A stretch of 64,000 bases of DNA from the NCBI RefSeq assembly GCF_004403945.1, contig NZ_SOHM01000012.1, positions 62,001-126,000 on the forward strand. The letters are read 5' to 3'. The stretch comes from Cryobacterium lactosi (GTDB lineage: Bacteria; Actinomycetota; Actinomycetes; Actinomycetales; Microbacteriaceae). Each line of letters starts with the position of its first letter. The first letter of the stretch is position 1. The translations under genes were made by a program, and so were the position numbers. The notes under the pieces were generated by a model. The model was not told the origin of the DNA. It ran no database searches and saw nothing but the letters and a program-made list of their open reading frames with translations. This document shows positions 50,154 to 58,723 of the stretch, in pieces.

Positions 50154-51488
50154 CTAGGCGGGTGCCTCGATGTCAGGCGGCAGCAGGTGGCGGGTGAACC
50201 AGTCGGCGGCGAGCTCGGCAACGGCGCCCAAGGCACCCGGTTCCTCGAACAGATGGGTGGCCCCCGGTACCACGGCCAGCCGGGTCTCGCCGGACAGGAG
50301 GCGCTGCGCCTCGCGATTGAGCTCCAGCACCGTCGCATCGGCACCGCCGACGATGAGCAGGGTGGGCGCGGTGACCTGAGGCAGTCTCGCGCCGGCCAGA
50401 TCCGGTCGGCCGCCCCGCGACACGACGGCGGCGATCTGCACGCCCGGCTCGCCGGCCGCCCACAGCGCCGCGGCGGCTCCGGTGCTGGCGCCGAAGTATC
50501 CGACGCGGCATTCGGAGGCATCGGCGCGATCGGTCAGCCACCGGGTGACCGCGGCCAGTCGCCGCCCGAGCAGTTCGATGTTGAAGACGTTGCTGCGGTC
50601 CAGCTCTTCGGCCGGGGTGAGCAGGTCGAACAGGAGGGTGCCCAGCCCGGCCTGAAACATCAGGTCGGCGACGAACTGGTTGCGGGGGCTGTGCCGGCTG
50701 CTGCCGCTGCCGTGGGCGAAGAGCACCACGCCGGTCGGTGACGCGGGCAGGTGCAGGTGGCCGTGCAGGGTCACGGTGTCGACGGGAATCTCAACCTCGA
50801 CATCGGCGTCGTTGTCGGGATCGGTTGCGGTGACGGTGTCCTGGCCGGCGACCCGACGGGCCGCCTCGTCGAGCAGCCGGGCGACCTCGTCGTCGGTGGT
50901 GGCCGAAAAGTCTGTATAGAACTGTCCCACCGCCCAGAATTCCTCCGGCGCCGACAGATACACGATGTCGTCAGCACCGGTCATCTCGGCCAGGGTCTCG
51001 GCTGCGATCACCGGCACGGCGAGGATCACCGTCTCGGCGCCGAACCGCCGGGCCACGTCGCAGGCCACCCGGGCGGTCGCCCCTGTGGCCACACCGTCAT
51101 CCACGATCACGACAGTGCGCCCGTCGAGCGGGAGCCGGCTGCGCCCCGGCCGCAACCGTTCGACGCGTTCGTCGAGGGTCACGCGCTCGCGGGCTTCGAC
51201 GGCGCTCACCTCGGCATCGGTCACCCCGGTCAACGCCACCACAGATTCGTCGACGAGTTCCTCGCCGCCCTCGCCGATGGCCCCCATGGCGAACTCGGGT
51301 TGGAACGGCACGCCGAGCTTCCGCACCACGATGACGTCGAGCGGCGCGCCGAGCGCCGCAGCCACCTCGAACGCCACCGGCACTCCCCCGCGCGGAATAC
51401 CGAGCACGACGACATCCTGCTCGCGCAGGTAGAGGAGTTGCCGGGCCAGCTGACGGCCGGCGTCGACACGATCCGTGAAGAGCACCAC
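50154..51488 (-). CDS. Phosphoribosyltransferase / dienelactone-hydrolase-like fusion
   Basis: A 444-residue fusion. Residues 1-215 form a type I phosphoribosyltransferase domain with the PRPP loop VVIVDDGVATGATARVA near 128-144 and GIPRGGVPVAFEVA near 30. Residues 235-440 form an alpha/beta-hydrolase domain with VVLFAHGSGSSRHSPRN (oxyanion region), nucleophile motif GYFGASTGAAAAL, and a C-terminal His in PGATHLFEEPG. Mycobacterium tuberculosis Rv0571c, a DosR-regulon protein of about the same length, has this same arrangement as I recall. The TDT transporter gene lies 50 bp upstream on the same strand. The substrate is unknown. Confidence 0.85.
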   Translation of the reverse strand: MVLFTDRVDAGRQLARQLLYLREQDVVVLGIPRGGVPVAFEVAAALGAPLDVIVVRKLGVPFQPEFAMGAIGEGGEELVDESVVALTGVTDAEVSAVEARERVTLDERVERLRPGRSRLPLDGRTVVIVDDGVATGATARVACDVARRFGAETVILAVPVIAAETLAEMTGADDIVYLSAPEEFWAVGQFYTDFSATTDDEVARLLDEAARRVAGQDTVTATDPDNDADVEVEIPVDTVTLHGHLHLPASPTGVVLFAHGSGSSRHSPRNQFVADLMFQAGLGTLLFDLLTPAEELDRSNVFNIELLGRRLAAVTRWLTDRADASECRVGYFGASTGAAAALWAAGEPGVQIAAVVSRGGRPDLAGARLPQVTAPTLLIVGGADATVLELNREAQRLLSGETRLAVVPGATHLFEEPGALGAVAELAADWFTRHLLPPDIEAPA

Positions 51489-51538
51489 CGGGCCATCATC
51501 GACCCGTCAGCCGCCGGGCGCTAGACACGAACTTCGAC

Positions 51539-52540
51539 TCAGCGCCGCTCTGCTGACAACGCGACACCCGGCGCGCCGGTTCGGCTGCGGGCGACGAGCA
51601 GGACGACGGATCGCACGGCGATGCTCCCGATCAGCAGCGTGACCAGCGCGATGGCGAGCCACGCCCCCACCACGTGTCCGGGGCCGCCCCACAGCGCGAG
51701 CCAATGCACCGTATATGTTCCGCTGGATGCAGCAGTGAAGGTGAAGGCCCAGAACCCCAGGGTGAAGGGCAGCCGCCAGTACGTGCCCAGCAGCATCAGC
51801 TGCACGAGTATCAGCACGACAAAGGTGCCTAGCAGCATCGTCTCCACCAGATCGATGCGGCCGCCGTTCAGCGCGAACCAGGCGTTGCCGGCGACGGCGG
51901 GTGGTGCGGAGAAGATCGCGAAGGTCGGCAGGAGGGCGGCAGGCGGAGCCGGGCGGAACGCCATCCGCGCCAGGATGATCGTGCCGAGCACCAGCCAGAA
52001 GAGGATGCCCACTGCGATGGCGGCCTCACCCAGCAGCGTCCAGCCGAAGGTGCCTGCACTCTGCCCGACGATGAAGGCAGCCGCCACGGTGGGCAACAGG
52101 TACCCGGCGTGGATGGCATCGATGCTTCGCTCGCGAAGCGCCAGCTGGGCGAGAAACCAGGCGCCGTAGAGGAGGCCGATGACCATGAACACGCCCGTGA
52201 TGATGCGGCCGGCCAGCGGGAGCTGCTGCGCGTAGTGCGTGCAGATGAGCATTGCCGACGTCGGGGCGAGCGAGGCGAACGCCCCCTGCACCGGGTCGCG
52301 CAGGTCGTCAAGGATGCTTCCACCGCGGTTGCGGGAACGCCAGAGGTAGTTCGCGACAACGGCGATCCATGCCGCGGCCGCGAGCATCCAGAGCCCCTCG
52401 GCGATGAACGGCGGCGCGAGCGACGTGACGGCGGCCATGGTCCAGGTGCCGGCGAGGCCGGCAAGCCCGAACGGGATGCCGAGGCTGCTGAGCGGGGCCC
52501 GGCCGGTGTCGCGGCTGGTCTGCCGCGGGGCGGATGTCAT
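51539..52540 (-). CDS. TDT/TehA (SLAC1-type) membrane transporter
   Basis: A 333-residue membrane protein with ten hydrophobic helices of the tellurite-resistance/dicarboxylate transporter family. Family-type sequence appears early (PFGLAGLAGTWTMAA) and late (LPFTLGFWAFTFTAASSGTYTV). Members move anions such as C4-dicarboxylates, sulfite or chloride, or confer tellurite resistance; the substrate cannot be told. AGGAG lies 10 nt before the ATG. The start of transcription probably lies in the long gap 52541-52861, which holds a DosR-like candidate site. Confidence 0.85.
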   Translation of the reverse strand: MTSAPRQTSRDTGRAPLSSLGIPFGLAGLAGTWTMAAVTSLAPPFIAEGLWMLAAAAWIAVVANYLWRSRNRGGSILDDLRDPVQGAFASLAPTSAMLICTHYAQQLPLAGRIITGVFMVIGLLYGAWFLAQLALRERSIDAIHAGYLLPTVAAAFIVGQSAGTFGWTLLGEAAIAVGILFWLVLGTIILARMAFRPAPPAALLPTFAIFSAPPAVAGNAWFALNGGRIDLVETMLLGTFVVLILVQLMLLGTYWRLPFTLGFWAFTFTAASSGTYTVHWLALWGGPGHVVGAWLAIALVTLLIGSIAVRSVVLLVARSRTGAPGVALSAERR

Positions 52541-52861
52541 GCGCGTATCTCCTCACGGGCGGACCAGGCGTGTGGGCGACCTGCCCATCACATCGTCATG
52601 CTTCTCGCTGGGGACCACGCTACGCGGGCTGAGCCGGGACCTTCGTCACGGCCCGACATCGGGACCACAAGGATCAGCCCACCCGCAATGGAAGGGCACC
52701 CAGCCCGACCGAAATCGGGGAGGTCCCCTTTTGCGCCGACTGCGGCCAACGGCCTCACCCTGATACCGTGACGCATCGACAGTCGGTCCGTCCGGGGCAT
52801 CCGCGTCAGGTTGCCCTCGCTCGGCGGGCTCGCGCCGACAACGCAGGGAAGCGGTTAGTCC
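52541..52861. other. Long gene-free divergent region
   Basis: This 321-bp gap separates two divergent genes. I see no convincing small gene. It holds repeated GGGACC half-sites (near 52611, 52636 and 52670), a GGGGA/TCCCC inverted repeat near 52717-52728, and one longer candidate operator at 52633-52652. Confidence 0.6.
52633..52652. promoter_or_regulatory. Candidate DosR/DevR-like operator
   Basis: GCCGGGACCTTCGTCACGGC matches the DosR consensus (TTSGGGACTWWAGTCCCSAA, from memory) at most core positions, including GGGAC and GTC. It lies about 95 bp upstream of the transporter gene. Confidence 0.35.
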
Positions 52862-53206
52862 ATGAAGAGAATTTCGTATTGCGGAGATTCGTTCCTGACC
52901 ACCGATGGGGCCGCGGATGCACTCTTGGCGTTGGTCGTCGCGTTGCCGGACGGCCACGATTCCGAGTTGCTCGAACTGCCCGCGGTCAACAGCGACGGGG
53001 ATGAGATGGTCGTGCAGGTCGTGGTCGGACCGGGTAGTGAGCTCATCAGCGTTCCAGAAGAGTCCACGGCCGGCGAACCGGACACGCTCGAAACCGTCGC
53101 TTACCTGCAGGGGCGCATGCACACGATCACGCTCCCCCGCGAGCTCAGCTACTCCGAGGCTTCATCCTTCGCTGAGTATGAATGGGACTCCCGGTGCGTG
53201 CTTTAG
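52862..53206 (+). CDS. Hypothetical protein, 114 residues
   Basis: A small acidic protein starting KRISYCGDSFLTTDGAADALLALVVAL and ending SFAEYEWDSRCVL. I do not recognise a family. It has no signal peptide or membrane segment and could fold as a small alpha/beta domain. The pattern of GC3 and the acidic composition suggest a real coding sequence. GGGAAG lies upstream of the ATG. It faces the TDT transporter across a long intergenic region and precedes the iron transporter operon, from which the iron-box-like site separates it. Confidence 0.65.
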   Translation: MKRISYCGDSFLTTDGAADALLALVVALPDGHDSELLELPAVNSDGDEMVVQVVVGPGSELISVPEESTAGEPDTLETVAYLQGRMHTITLPRELSYSEASSFAEYEWDSRCVL

Positions 53207-53291
53207 TCCAGATGAGGCGTGCCCGCGAAGCGGTCGAGGAGGTCACCGCGACCGAGTAGCCCGACGATGGTCCCGGGCACGACGCGATTAC

Positions 53292-53310
53292 TTAGGGTAG
53301 GCTTTCCTAC
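53292..53310 (+). promoter_or_regulatory. Candidate iron box (DtxR/IdeR-type) upstream of the iron ABC operon
   Basis: TTAGGGTAGGCTTTCCTAC resembles the actinobacterial DtxR/IdeR consensus TTAGGTTAGSCTAACCTAA at most positions. It lies 31 bp before the binding-protein start, so Fe(II)-bound repressor would block transcription when iron is sufficient. Confidence 0.65.
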
Positions 53311-53341
53311 TGTTCGCTTTCGCCTCGTCACCAAGGGACCC

Positions 53342-54397
53342 ATGAGAATTCTGCCCTCCACGATCCTCCTCACTGCCGCAGCGACCTCAGTCGTCCTTGC
53401 CCTGTCGGGGTGCGCCGGTTCTGCCGGAACAACGTCCTCGTCGCCGGCGGCGATCGATTCGCTGGACGGCTCCAGCCTGACCGTCTACAACGCACAACAC
53501 GAAGAGTTGACCCAGGAATGGGCCGACGAATTCAGCGCGGAGACCGGGGTCACCATCACTCTTCGGAACGGGTCGGACTCCGAACTGGGCAACCAGATCA
53601 TCGCGGAAGGCGCAGCCTCCCCGGCCGACGTGTTCCTCACCGAAAACTCCCCGGCGATGTCGCTCGTCGACAACGCCGGCCTCTTCGCCGACCTGGACAG
53701 CGACGTTCTCGACCAGGTGCCGGATGCCTACAAACCGTCCACCGGAACGTGGACAGGCATCGCCGCCCGCTCCACCGTGGTGGTGTACAACCCCGCCTTG
53801 ATCAGTGAGGCGGAGTTGCCGGCATCGCTGGAGGATCTCGCGGACCCGGCCTGGAAGGGCCGTTGGGCCGCGTCGCCGAGCGGCGCGGACTTCCAGGCCA
53901 TCGTGTCGGCCATGCTCGAGCTGAAGGGCGCAGACGCCACGTCGGAGTGGCTCACGGCCATGAAGGCCAACTCGGTCGAATACAAGGGCAACAGCACGGT
54001 CATGAAGGCAGTCAACGCCGGCGAGATCCCGATGGGCGTGATTTACCACTATTACTGGTACATCGACCAGGCCGGAACGAAGGAGAACAGTGCCAACACG
54101 GCGCTGCACTACCTGAAGAACCAAGACCCTGGAGCGTTTGTCAGCGTCTCCGGTGGCGGTGTGCTCGGATCCAGCAAGAACCAGGCGGCCGCCCAGGCCT
54201 TCGTCAAGTTCATCACGAGCAAGACCGGACAGAGCATCCTCCAGACCGGAACCAGTTTCGAGTACCCGGTTGCCAGCGACGTGACACCGAATCCGGCGTT
54301 GCCCGCGCTGGACACACTGGACGCTCCGGTGGTGGACCCGGCCACCCTGAACAGCACCAAGGTCACCGACCTGATGACCGAGGCCGGGATCCTCTGA
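53342..54397 (+). CDS. Iron(III) ABC transporter substrate-binding lipoprotein (FbpA-like)
   Basis: A 351-residue exported lipoprotein. A hydrophobic signal (STILLTAAATSVVLAL) leads to the lipobox LSGCAG near residue 24. The mature protein has the FbpA-type start LTVYNAQHEELTQEWADEFSAETGV and a Tyr pair for metal binding in VIYHYYWYID, as in ferric-iron binding proteins of the FutA/FbpA group. AAGGGA lies 4 nt before the ATG. It is the first gene of a three-gene iron uptake operon and sits downstream of an iron-box-like site. Confidence 0.92.
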   Translation: MRILPSTILLTAAATSVVLALSGCAGSAGTTSSSPAAIDSLDGSSLTVYNAQHEELTQEWADEFSAETGVTITLRNGSDSELGNQIIAEGAASPADVFLTENSPAMSLVDNAGLFADLDSDVLDQVPDAYKPSTGTWTGIAARSTVVVYNPALISEAELPASLEDLADPAWKGRWAASPSGADFQAIVSAMLELKGADATSEWLTAMKANSVEYKGNSTVMKAVNAGEIPMGVIYHYYWYIDQAGTKENSANTALHYLKNQDPGAFVSVSGGGVLGSSKNQAAAQAFVKFITSKTGQSILQTGTSFEYPVASDVTPNPALPALDTLDAPVVDPATLNSTKVTDLMTEAGIL

Positions 54398-54438
54398 CCC
54401 CGATCGGGTAACCTCGTTCCGGCGAGAGGATGGACAAC

Positions 54439-56010
54439 GTGACCACGTCGACGGCCCCACGGGGGCAGCGGCAACGGATCGCGAGCCCCGGCTCGAGGCC
54501 CTCCGCCCTGCTGCTCGCTCTCGTCTGCGTGATCGCCGTCGCGGTGCTCGTTCCCGTTGGCTTTGTCGCGTCCGTCGTCGCCCAGGTCGGTTGGCCCACC
54601 TTGGCGCCCTTGATCTTCCGGCCCAAGGTGGGCGAACTCCTCGTCAACTCGGTTCTCCTGGTGGTGATCGGAGTTCCCCTCTGCGTGACCATAGGGGTCG
54701 GCGGGGCATGGCTGGTGGAGCGCACGATCCTGCCGGGACGACGACTCTGGGCGGTTCTGCTCGCCGCGCCCCTGGCTGTGCCGGCCTTCGTGAGCAGCTA
54801 CGGCTGGGTCAGCGCCGTGCCGTCGCTCGGGGGTCTGAGCGGGGGCTTGCTGGTGGCCACGCTGGCATATTTCCCCCTCGTCTACCTGCCGGCTGCCGCG
54901 ACCATCCGCCGTCTCGACCCGTCTCTTGAGGAAACAGCGCGCAGCCTGGGGCACGGCTCCTGGGGTGTGTTCTTCACCGTGGTGCTTCCGCAACTGCGTT
55001 TGGCGATCTGGGGCGGCGGGCTCGTCGTGGCCTTGCACCTTCTGTCGGAGTACGGTGCGTTTGCCCTGATCCGGTTCGACACCTTCACCACCGCGATCGT
55101 GGTTCAGTATCAGTCGACGTTCGCCGGGCCGGCGGCCAGCGCGCTCGGCGTCGTGCTGGCGATGATCTGCCTGGTGCTTCTGGTTCTCGAAGCATCCACC
55201 CGGGGTCACGCCCGCTACGCCAAGGTCGGCTCGGGAAGCGGCCGGCCGGGCATGCGCCTCCCCCTCGGCCCATTTGCGCCCGTCGCCGTGGCGGCCCTCG
55301 GCGTGCTGGTCATGCTGTCGTTGGGCGTTCCACTGGCCAGCCTCGGGCGGTGGCTGATCGCCGGAGGGGCCGCCGCCTGGTCCCAGCCGGAGCTGGGCAC
55401 CGCCGTCGTGCAGACGATGCTCCTCGCCGGAGGCGGCGCGGCGGCGGCAATCGCCGTGGCGATGCCGGTGGCCTGGCTCGCGGTGCGCCATCCCGGACGC
55501 ATCGCCCGCACCCTCGAGGGCGCCACCTACGTGTCCAGCAGCTTGCCGGCCATCATCGTGGCGCTGGCCCTGGTCACCGTGACCCTGCGGACGGTGCCGG
55601 CGCTCTATCAGACAACCTGGACGGTTGTCTTCGCGTATGTGATCATCTTCATGCCGCGAGCACTGGTCAGCCTCAGGTCCGGGCTGGCGCAGGCGCCGAT
55701 CGCTCTCGAGGAGGCCGCGAGGGCGCTGGGGCGCTCGCCGATGGTCGCCCGCATGCACGTCACCCTTCCGCTCATCCTGCCGGCCATCGGCGCCGGCGCG
55801 GCGCTGGTCGGACTCGGCGCGGCAAACGAACTCACCGCCACCCTCCTCCTGGCGCCCAACGGCACCAGAACGCTGGCGACGCAATTCTGGTCGGCCAGCT
55901 CCGCCGTGGCCTATGCGAACGCCGCACCATACGCGGTCCTGCTCATCCTGCTCGCCGCACCGGCCGTAGCGATTCTCTTCACCCAGTCCAGAAAGCGGGA
56001 GCGCGGATGA
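54439..56010 (+). CDS. Iron(III) ABC transporter permease (FbpB-like, double-domain)
   Basis: A 523-residue permease made of two fused membrane halves of about six helices each. Each half has the EAA-type loop that contacts the ATPase: LEETARSLGHGSWGVFFTVVLP and LEEAARALGRSPMVARMHVTLP. This fused layout is standard for ferric-iron FbpB proteins. I prefer GTG 54439, which has GAGAGGA at 8-nt spacing; ATG 54430 in the same frame touches that site. The stop overlaps the ATPase start by 4 bp (ATGA). Confidence 0.92.
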   Translation: MTTSTAPRGQRQRIASPGSRPSALLLALVCVIAVAVLVPVGFVASVVAQVGWPTLAPLIFRPKVGELLVNSVLLVVIGVPLCVTIGVGGAWLVERTILPGRRLWAVLLAAPLAVPAFVSSYGWVSAVPSLGGLSGGLLVATLAYFPLVYLPAAATIRRLDPSLEETARSLGHGSWGVFFTVVLPQLRLAIWGGGLVVALHLLSEYGAFALIRFDTFTTAIVVQYQSTFAGPAASALGVVLAMICLVLLVLEASTRGHARYAKVGSGSGRPGMRLPLGPFAPVAVAALGVLVMLSLGVPLASLGRWLIAGGAAAWSQPELGTAVVQTMLLAGGGAAAAIAVAMPVAWLAVRHPGRIARTLEGATYVSSSLPAIIVALALVTVTLRTVPALYQTTWTVVFAYVIIFMPRALVSLRSGLAQAPIALEEAARALGRSPMVARMHVTLPLILPAIGAGAALVGLGAANELTATLLLAPNGTRTLATQFWSASSAVAYANAAPYAVLLILLAAPAVAILFTQSRKRERG

Positions 56011-57065
56011 CGTCCCTCACCATCGAACAGATCTCCAAGGACCTCGGCGGATTGCCCGTTCTGCGCGCCGTGTCACTGTCGCTGGAGGCCGGCAGCCGGC
56101 TGGCTGTGGTGGGCGCATCGGGAAGCGGCAAGAGCACCCTGCTCCGACTGATCGCCGGCTTCGACAGGCCTGACAGCGGCAGCGTGCGCATCGACGATTC
56201 CCTTGTCTCCGATGACGCCGTGTTCGTGCCGGCGCATCGCCGCGGCATCGGCTACGTCGCCCAGGATGGCGCTCTCTTCCCGCACCTCACCGTGGCGCAG
56301 AACATCCATTTCGGCCTTCGAGGCCGTCAACGCCGGGGCCACGAGGCGGATGCCGCAGCCGAGCTCGTCGGACTCGATGTGCGCCTGCTGAAGCGCTACC
56401 CCCATGAGCTTTCCGGGGGCCAGCAACAGCGCGTGGCGCTGGCCCGGGCGCTGGCACCGGGACCGCGGATCCTGCTGCTGGACGAACCGTTCAGCGCCCT
56501 GGACTCCGGATTGCGCAACCAGACCCGGCATGCAGTCGTGGAGGCGGTCGAACGCACCGGCACCACCACGGTGCTCGTCACCCACGACCAGGCCGAGGCG
56601 CTGTCGTTCGGTCAGCAGATCGCCGTGATCTCCGGCGGCCGAATCGACCAGGCGGGCTCGCCCATCCAGGTGTTCCAGAATCCGTCCAGCCCCCAGACCG
56701 CCGACTTTCTCGGCGACGCCATTTTCGTGCCGTGCCAGGTGCAGGGGACGATTGCCGAGAGTGCGCTGGGCCGGCTGCACGTCGCCTACGACCACCGCGC
56801 CGGCGGAGGCGAGGCCCGCGCCCTGCTGCGTCCGACACAGCTGAGTCTCGATTTGAACCCTGACCGCACCAACGCGGTGATCGTGCGGTCGTCGTTCAGC
56901 GGTTCGACCGTGCGACTTGACCTTCGGCTGACCGGTCCCGGCGCACCCACCGACTCGGTGCTGACCTTCGACCTCATGACCGCCCATCCGGACGGCTACG
57001 CGGTCGGCACTGCCGTGGCCTTGTCCGCGGCCGGAGCCGTGGGCGTCTACTCGCTCGCCCACTGA
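56007..57065 (+). CDS. Iron(III) ABC transporter ATP-binding protein (FbpC-like)
   Basis: The ATPase subunit, 352 residues. Walker A is VVGASGSGKSTLLRLIAGF, the Q-loop IGYVAQDGALFPHLTV, the ABC signature LSGGQQQRVALARALA, Walker B RILLLDEPFSALD, and the H-loop VLVTHDQAEAL. A C-terminal TOBE-like regulatory domain of about 110 residues follows, as in FbpC. The length is normal. It completes the operon with the binding protein and the permease. Confidence 0.94.
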   Translation: MTSLTIEQISKDLGGLPVLRAVSLSLEAGSRLAVVGASGSGKSTLLRLIAGFDRPDSGSVRIDDSLVSDDAVFVPAHRRGIGYVAQDGALFPHLTVAQNIHFGLRGRQRRGHEADAAAELVGLDVRLLKRYPHELSGGQQQRVALARALAPGPRILLLDEPFSALDSGLRNQTRHAVVEAVERTGTTTVLVTHDQAEALSFGQQIAVISGGRIDQAGSPIQVFQNPSSPQTADFLGDAIFVPCQVQGTIAESALGRLHVAYDHRAGGGEARALLRPTQLSLDLNPDRTNAVIVRSSFSGSTVRLDLRLTGPGAPTDSVLTFDLMTAHPDGYAVGTAVALSAAGAVGVYSLAH

Positions 57066-57126
57066 AGTCGGTACCCTGTGTTCCTCTGAGACGCTCCCCC
57101 GCCGCTGACGCCTGACCTGCCGCCCG

Positions 57127-57411
57127 TCAGCTCGGCTGATGCTCGATCCGGCGCACTGCGCGTTCGAGGTCGCTTCCCACGCGGGAGAGCCAGAGAGTCC
57201 CACGCTGCGGCGGTGCTGCATCGCCTGGTTCCCGTGGGATCGAATACCCCACGCGATACGGGAAGTCACACCCCGTGTTCCAGGGCAGGGTCGTCGGGTT
57301 GGGAACGAAGGCAACGATCTCGACCTCGGCCCACACCAGCGCGGCCAGGCCGGTATGGCCAGGGTCCAGGAGTATTCGGTCTCCGACCCCCACGGCCGCA
57401 CCGTCAGACAT
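57127..57411 (-). CDS. Hypothetical protein, 94 residues
   Basis: A small protein (MSDGAAVGVGDRILLDPG...) with Trp- and Pro-containing central sequence EIVAFVPNPTTLPWNTG and a basic C-terminus. I recognise no family. ATG 57411 overlaps the end of the SnoaL gene by 8 bp, which suggests translational coupling; a TTG at 57423 would add 4 residues. It converges on the iron ATPase gene. Confidence 0.5.
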   Translation of the reverse strand: MSDGAAVGVGDRILLDPGHTGLAALVWAEVEIVAFVPNPTTLPWNTGCDFPYRVGYSIPREPGDAAPPQRGTLWLSRVGSDLERAVRRIEHQPS

Positions 57412-57985
57412 CGGCTCGGCCAACGATCATCGAAGCGGCACGGTCGGCCTCGGCGCTCACCGCGCGGGCCTCCCGGCGGGCGAAACCGACAAGGCTCCAG
57501 CCGAGCATCCGTAACCCCGCTGCGGGGCTGGGCGGGAAGACCCCGAGCTGCCCGAGCATGGTGACATCGTCACGCACCGCCTCATGGCCGATCACCAGCC
57601 CGTCACGCATCTCGAGCACGTGGATTTGTTCGACGTCGATCGTTCGCCCGGTCGGCGGTATGGCTTGGGCCAGCTCGCCCCCGGTGTACTGCACGAAGGC
57701 ACCCGTTTGTACTCCCGTCATCCGTAGCCGGAGCCAGACGAAGTCGTGGTTTTCGGCGGAATCGATGATCGTGAAGTGGAGGTCGGAAAAGGCGTGGCGC
57801 ATCCAAGCACTGGAGGCGAGGAGGCCACCGGGGCCCGGGTTCGAGGCCGCGGAGGGGGCCACGGCGGCTTCCCGGTTGCAAAACTCCGGGTGAGCTACTT
57901 GCTGGGCGAGTCGCAAATCCCCCGTCGCAAGGACCTCGAAGACCTGCCGGGCAGTGAGTGCGTGAGCATTCTGATAAGGGTTCAT
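57404..57985 (-). CDS. SnoaL-like polyketide-cyclase-fold protein
   Basis: A 193-residue protein. The cystatin-like SnoaL/ester-cyclase fold is suggested by HALTARQVFEVLATGDLRLAQQVAHPEFCNRE at the start and the conserved VWLRLRMTGVQTGAF...PPTGRTIDVEQIHVLEMRDGLVIGHEAVRDDVTMLGQLGV. Members include hydroxylases, cyclases and many of unknown function. It is divergent from a TetR regulator, which probably controls it. The ATG at 57985 has a TACTAT -10-like hexamer 6 nt upstream and no ribosome binding site. Confidence 0.82.
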   Translation of the reverse strand: MNPYQNAHALTARQVFEVLATGDLRLAQQVAHPEFCNREAAVAPSAASNPGPGGLLASSAWMRHAFSDLHFTIIDSAENHDFVWLRLRMTGVQTGAFVQYTGGELAQAIPPTGRTIDVEQIHVLEMRDGLVIGHEAVRDDVTMLGQLGVFPPSPAAGLRMLGWSLVGFARREARAVSAEADRAASMIVGRADV

Positions 57986-57991
57986 TTATTC

Positions 57992-57997
57992 ATAGTA
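57992..57997 (-). promoter_or_regulatory. Candidate -10 element (leaderless start) for the SnoaL gene
   Basis: TACTAT on the minus strand, 6 nt before the start codon. Confidence 0.5.
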
Positions 57998-58077
57998 CGG
58001 TCACACAATGAATTAATGCAAGGTCAGCCACCCGGCGGAATAAGGACCGTGCGGAAGCCTGTACGATCACACCATGA
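57995..58077 (+). repeat. 17-bp imperfect direct repeat in the SnoaL-TetR gap
   Basis: GTACGGTCACACAATGA (57995-58011) and GTACGATCACACCATGA (58061-58077) match at 15 of 17 positions. The second includes the TetR start codon and its -10 TACGAT (58062-58067); the first overlaps the SnoaL promoter. They may be regulator binding sites. Confidence 0.5.
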
Positions 58078-58673
58078 CGACACGGACCTACGCCTCTCCG
58101 CGTCGCGCCCAGGGCGCGGCTGAGACCCGCCGTGCCATTCTTCGAGCCGCCCTGGACGTCTTCGAGGACAAGGGCTACACCGCGGCGAGCCTGGCCGAGA
58201 TCGCGGCGAAAGCCCAGGTGTCCCTCAACACGATCTACGTGAGCGTCGGCAAGAAGCCCCAGTTGCTCCTGGCCATCTTTGAGGAGGCGACCAGCGATGC
58301 GGACATCGACTCCACACTGGCCGGAGTGGAATCTGAAGACTCGCCACTCCGCATCATCGCGCACATCGCGCACGGCACCAGGGTGATTTTCGAACGCCAC
58401 TCGTGGGCCCTCGGCGAGCTCTATGACAATGCGGCCACGAGTGAGGAGTTCACGCAGACAATCGCGGCTTCCGAAGCGCAGTACCGCGCACGGCTCGGGG
58501 TCGCGGCCGCCCGGGTGGCCGCATTGCACGCGCCCCTGGATGCCGGCCGCGCTTCAGACGTGCTCTGGTTCTACTTCGGCTTTCGCCCCTGGCGAGAGCT
58601 GCGCAAGCTTTCCTGGTCGTGGGACGACGCCGAGATGTGGCTTTCGCAGCAAGCGGCATCCGCTCTGCTCTGA
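58074..58673 (+). CDS. TetR family transcriptional regulator
   Basis: A 199-residue regulator. The N-terminal helix-turn-helix is RRAILRAALDVFEDKGYTAASLAEIAAKAQVSLNTIYVSVGKKPQLL (motif residues in order, about 20-68), with a helical C-terminal ligand domain ending SQQAASALL. It is divergent from the SnoaL gene and probably represses it and itself through the repeats between them. The ATG at 58074 has a TACGAT hexamer 6 nt upstream and no ribosome binding site. The ligand is unknown. Confidence 0.9.
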   Translation: MTTRTYASPRRAQGAAETRRAILRAALDVFEDKGYTAASLAEIAAKAQVSLNTIYVSVGKKPQLLLAIFEEATSDADIDSTLAGVESEDSPLRIIAHIAHGTRVIFERHSWALGELYDNAATSEEFTQTIAASEAQYRARLGVAAARVAALHAPLDAGRASDVLWFYFGFRPWRELRKLSWSWDDAEMWLSQQAASALL

Positions 58674-58723
58674 AAGGGGCGCGACGCCCTGCTCGTGGTG
58701 CCGCCGCCCGCCGTGCTCACCAG

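Noticed and set aside
57098..57124. Small CTGACG/CGTCAG inverted repeat after the iron ATPase gene
   Set aside because: Only six base pairs with a long loop and no T-tract; not enough for a terminator call.
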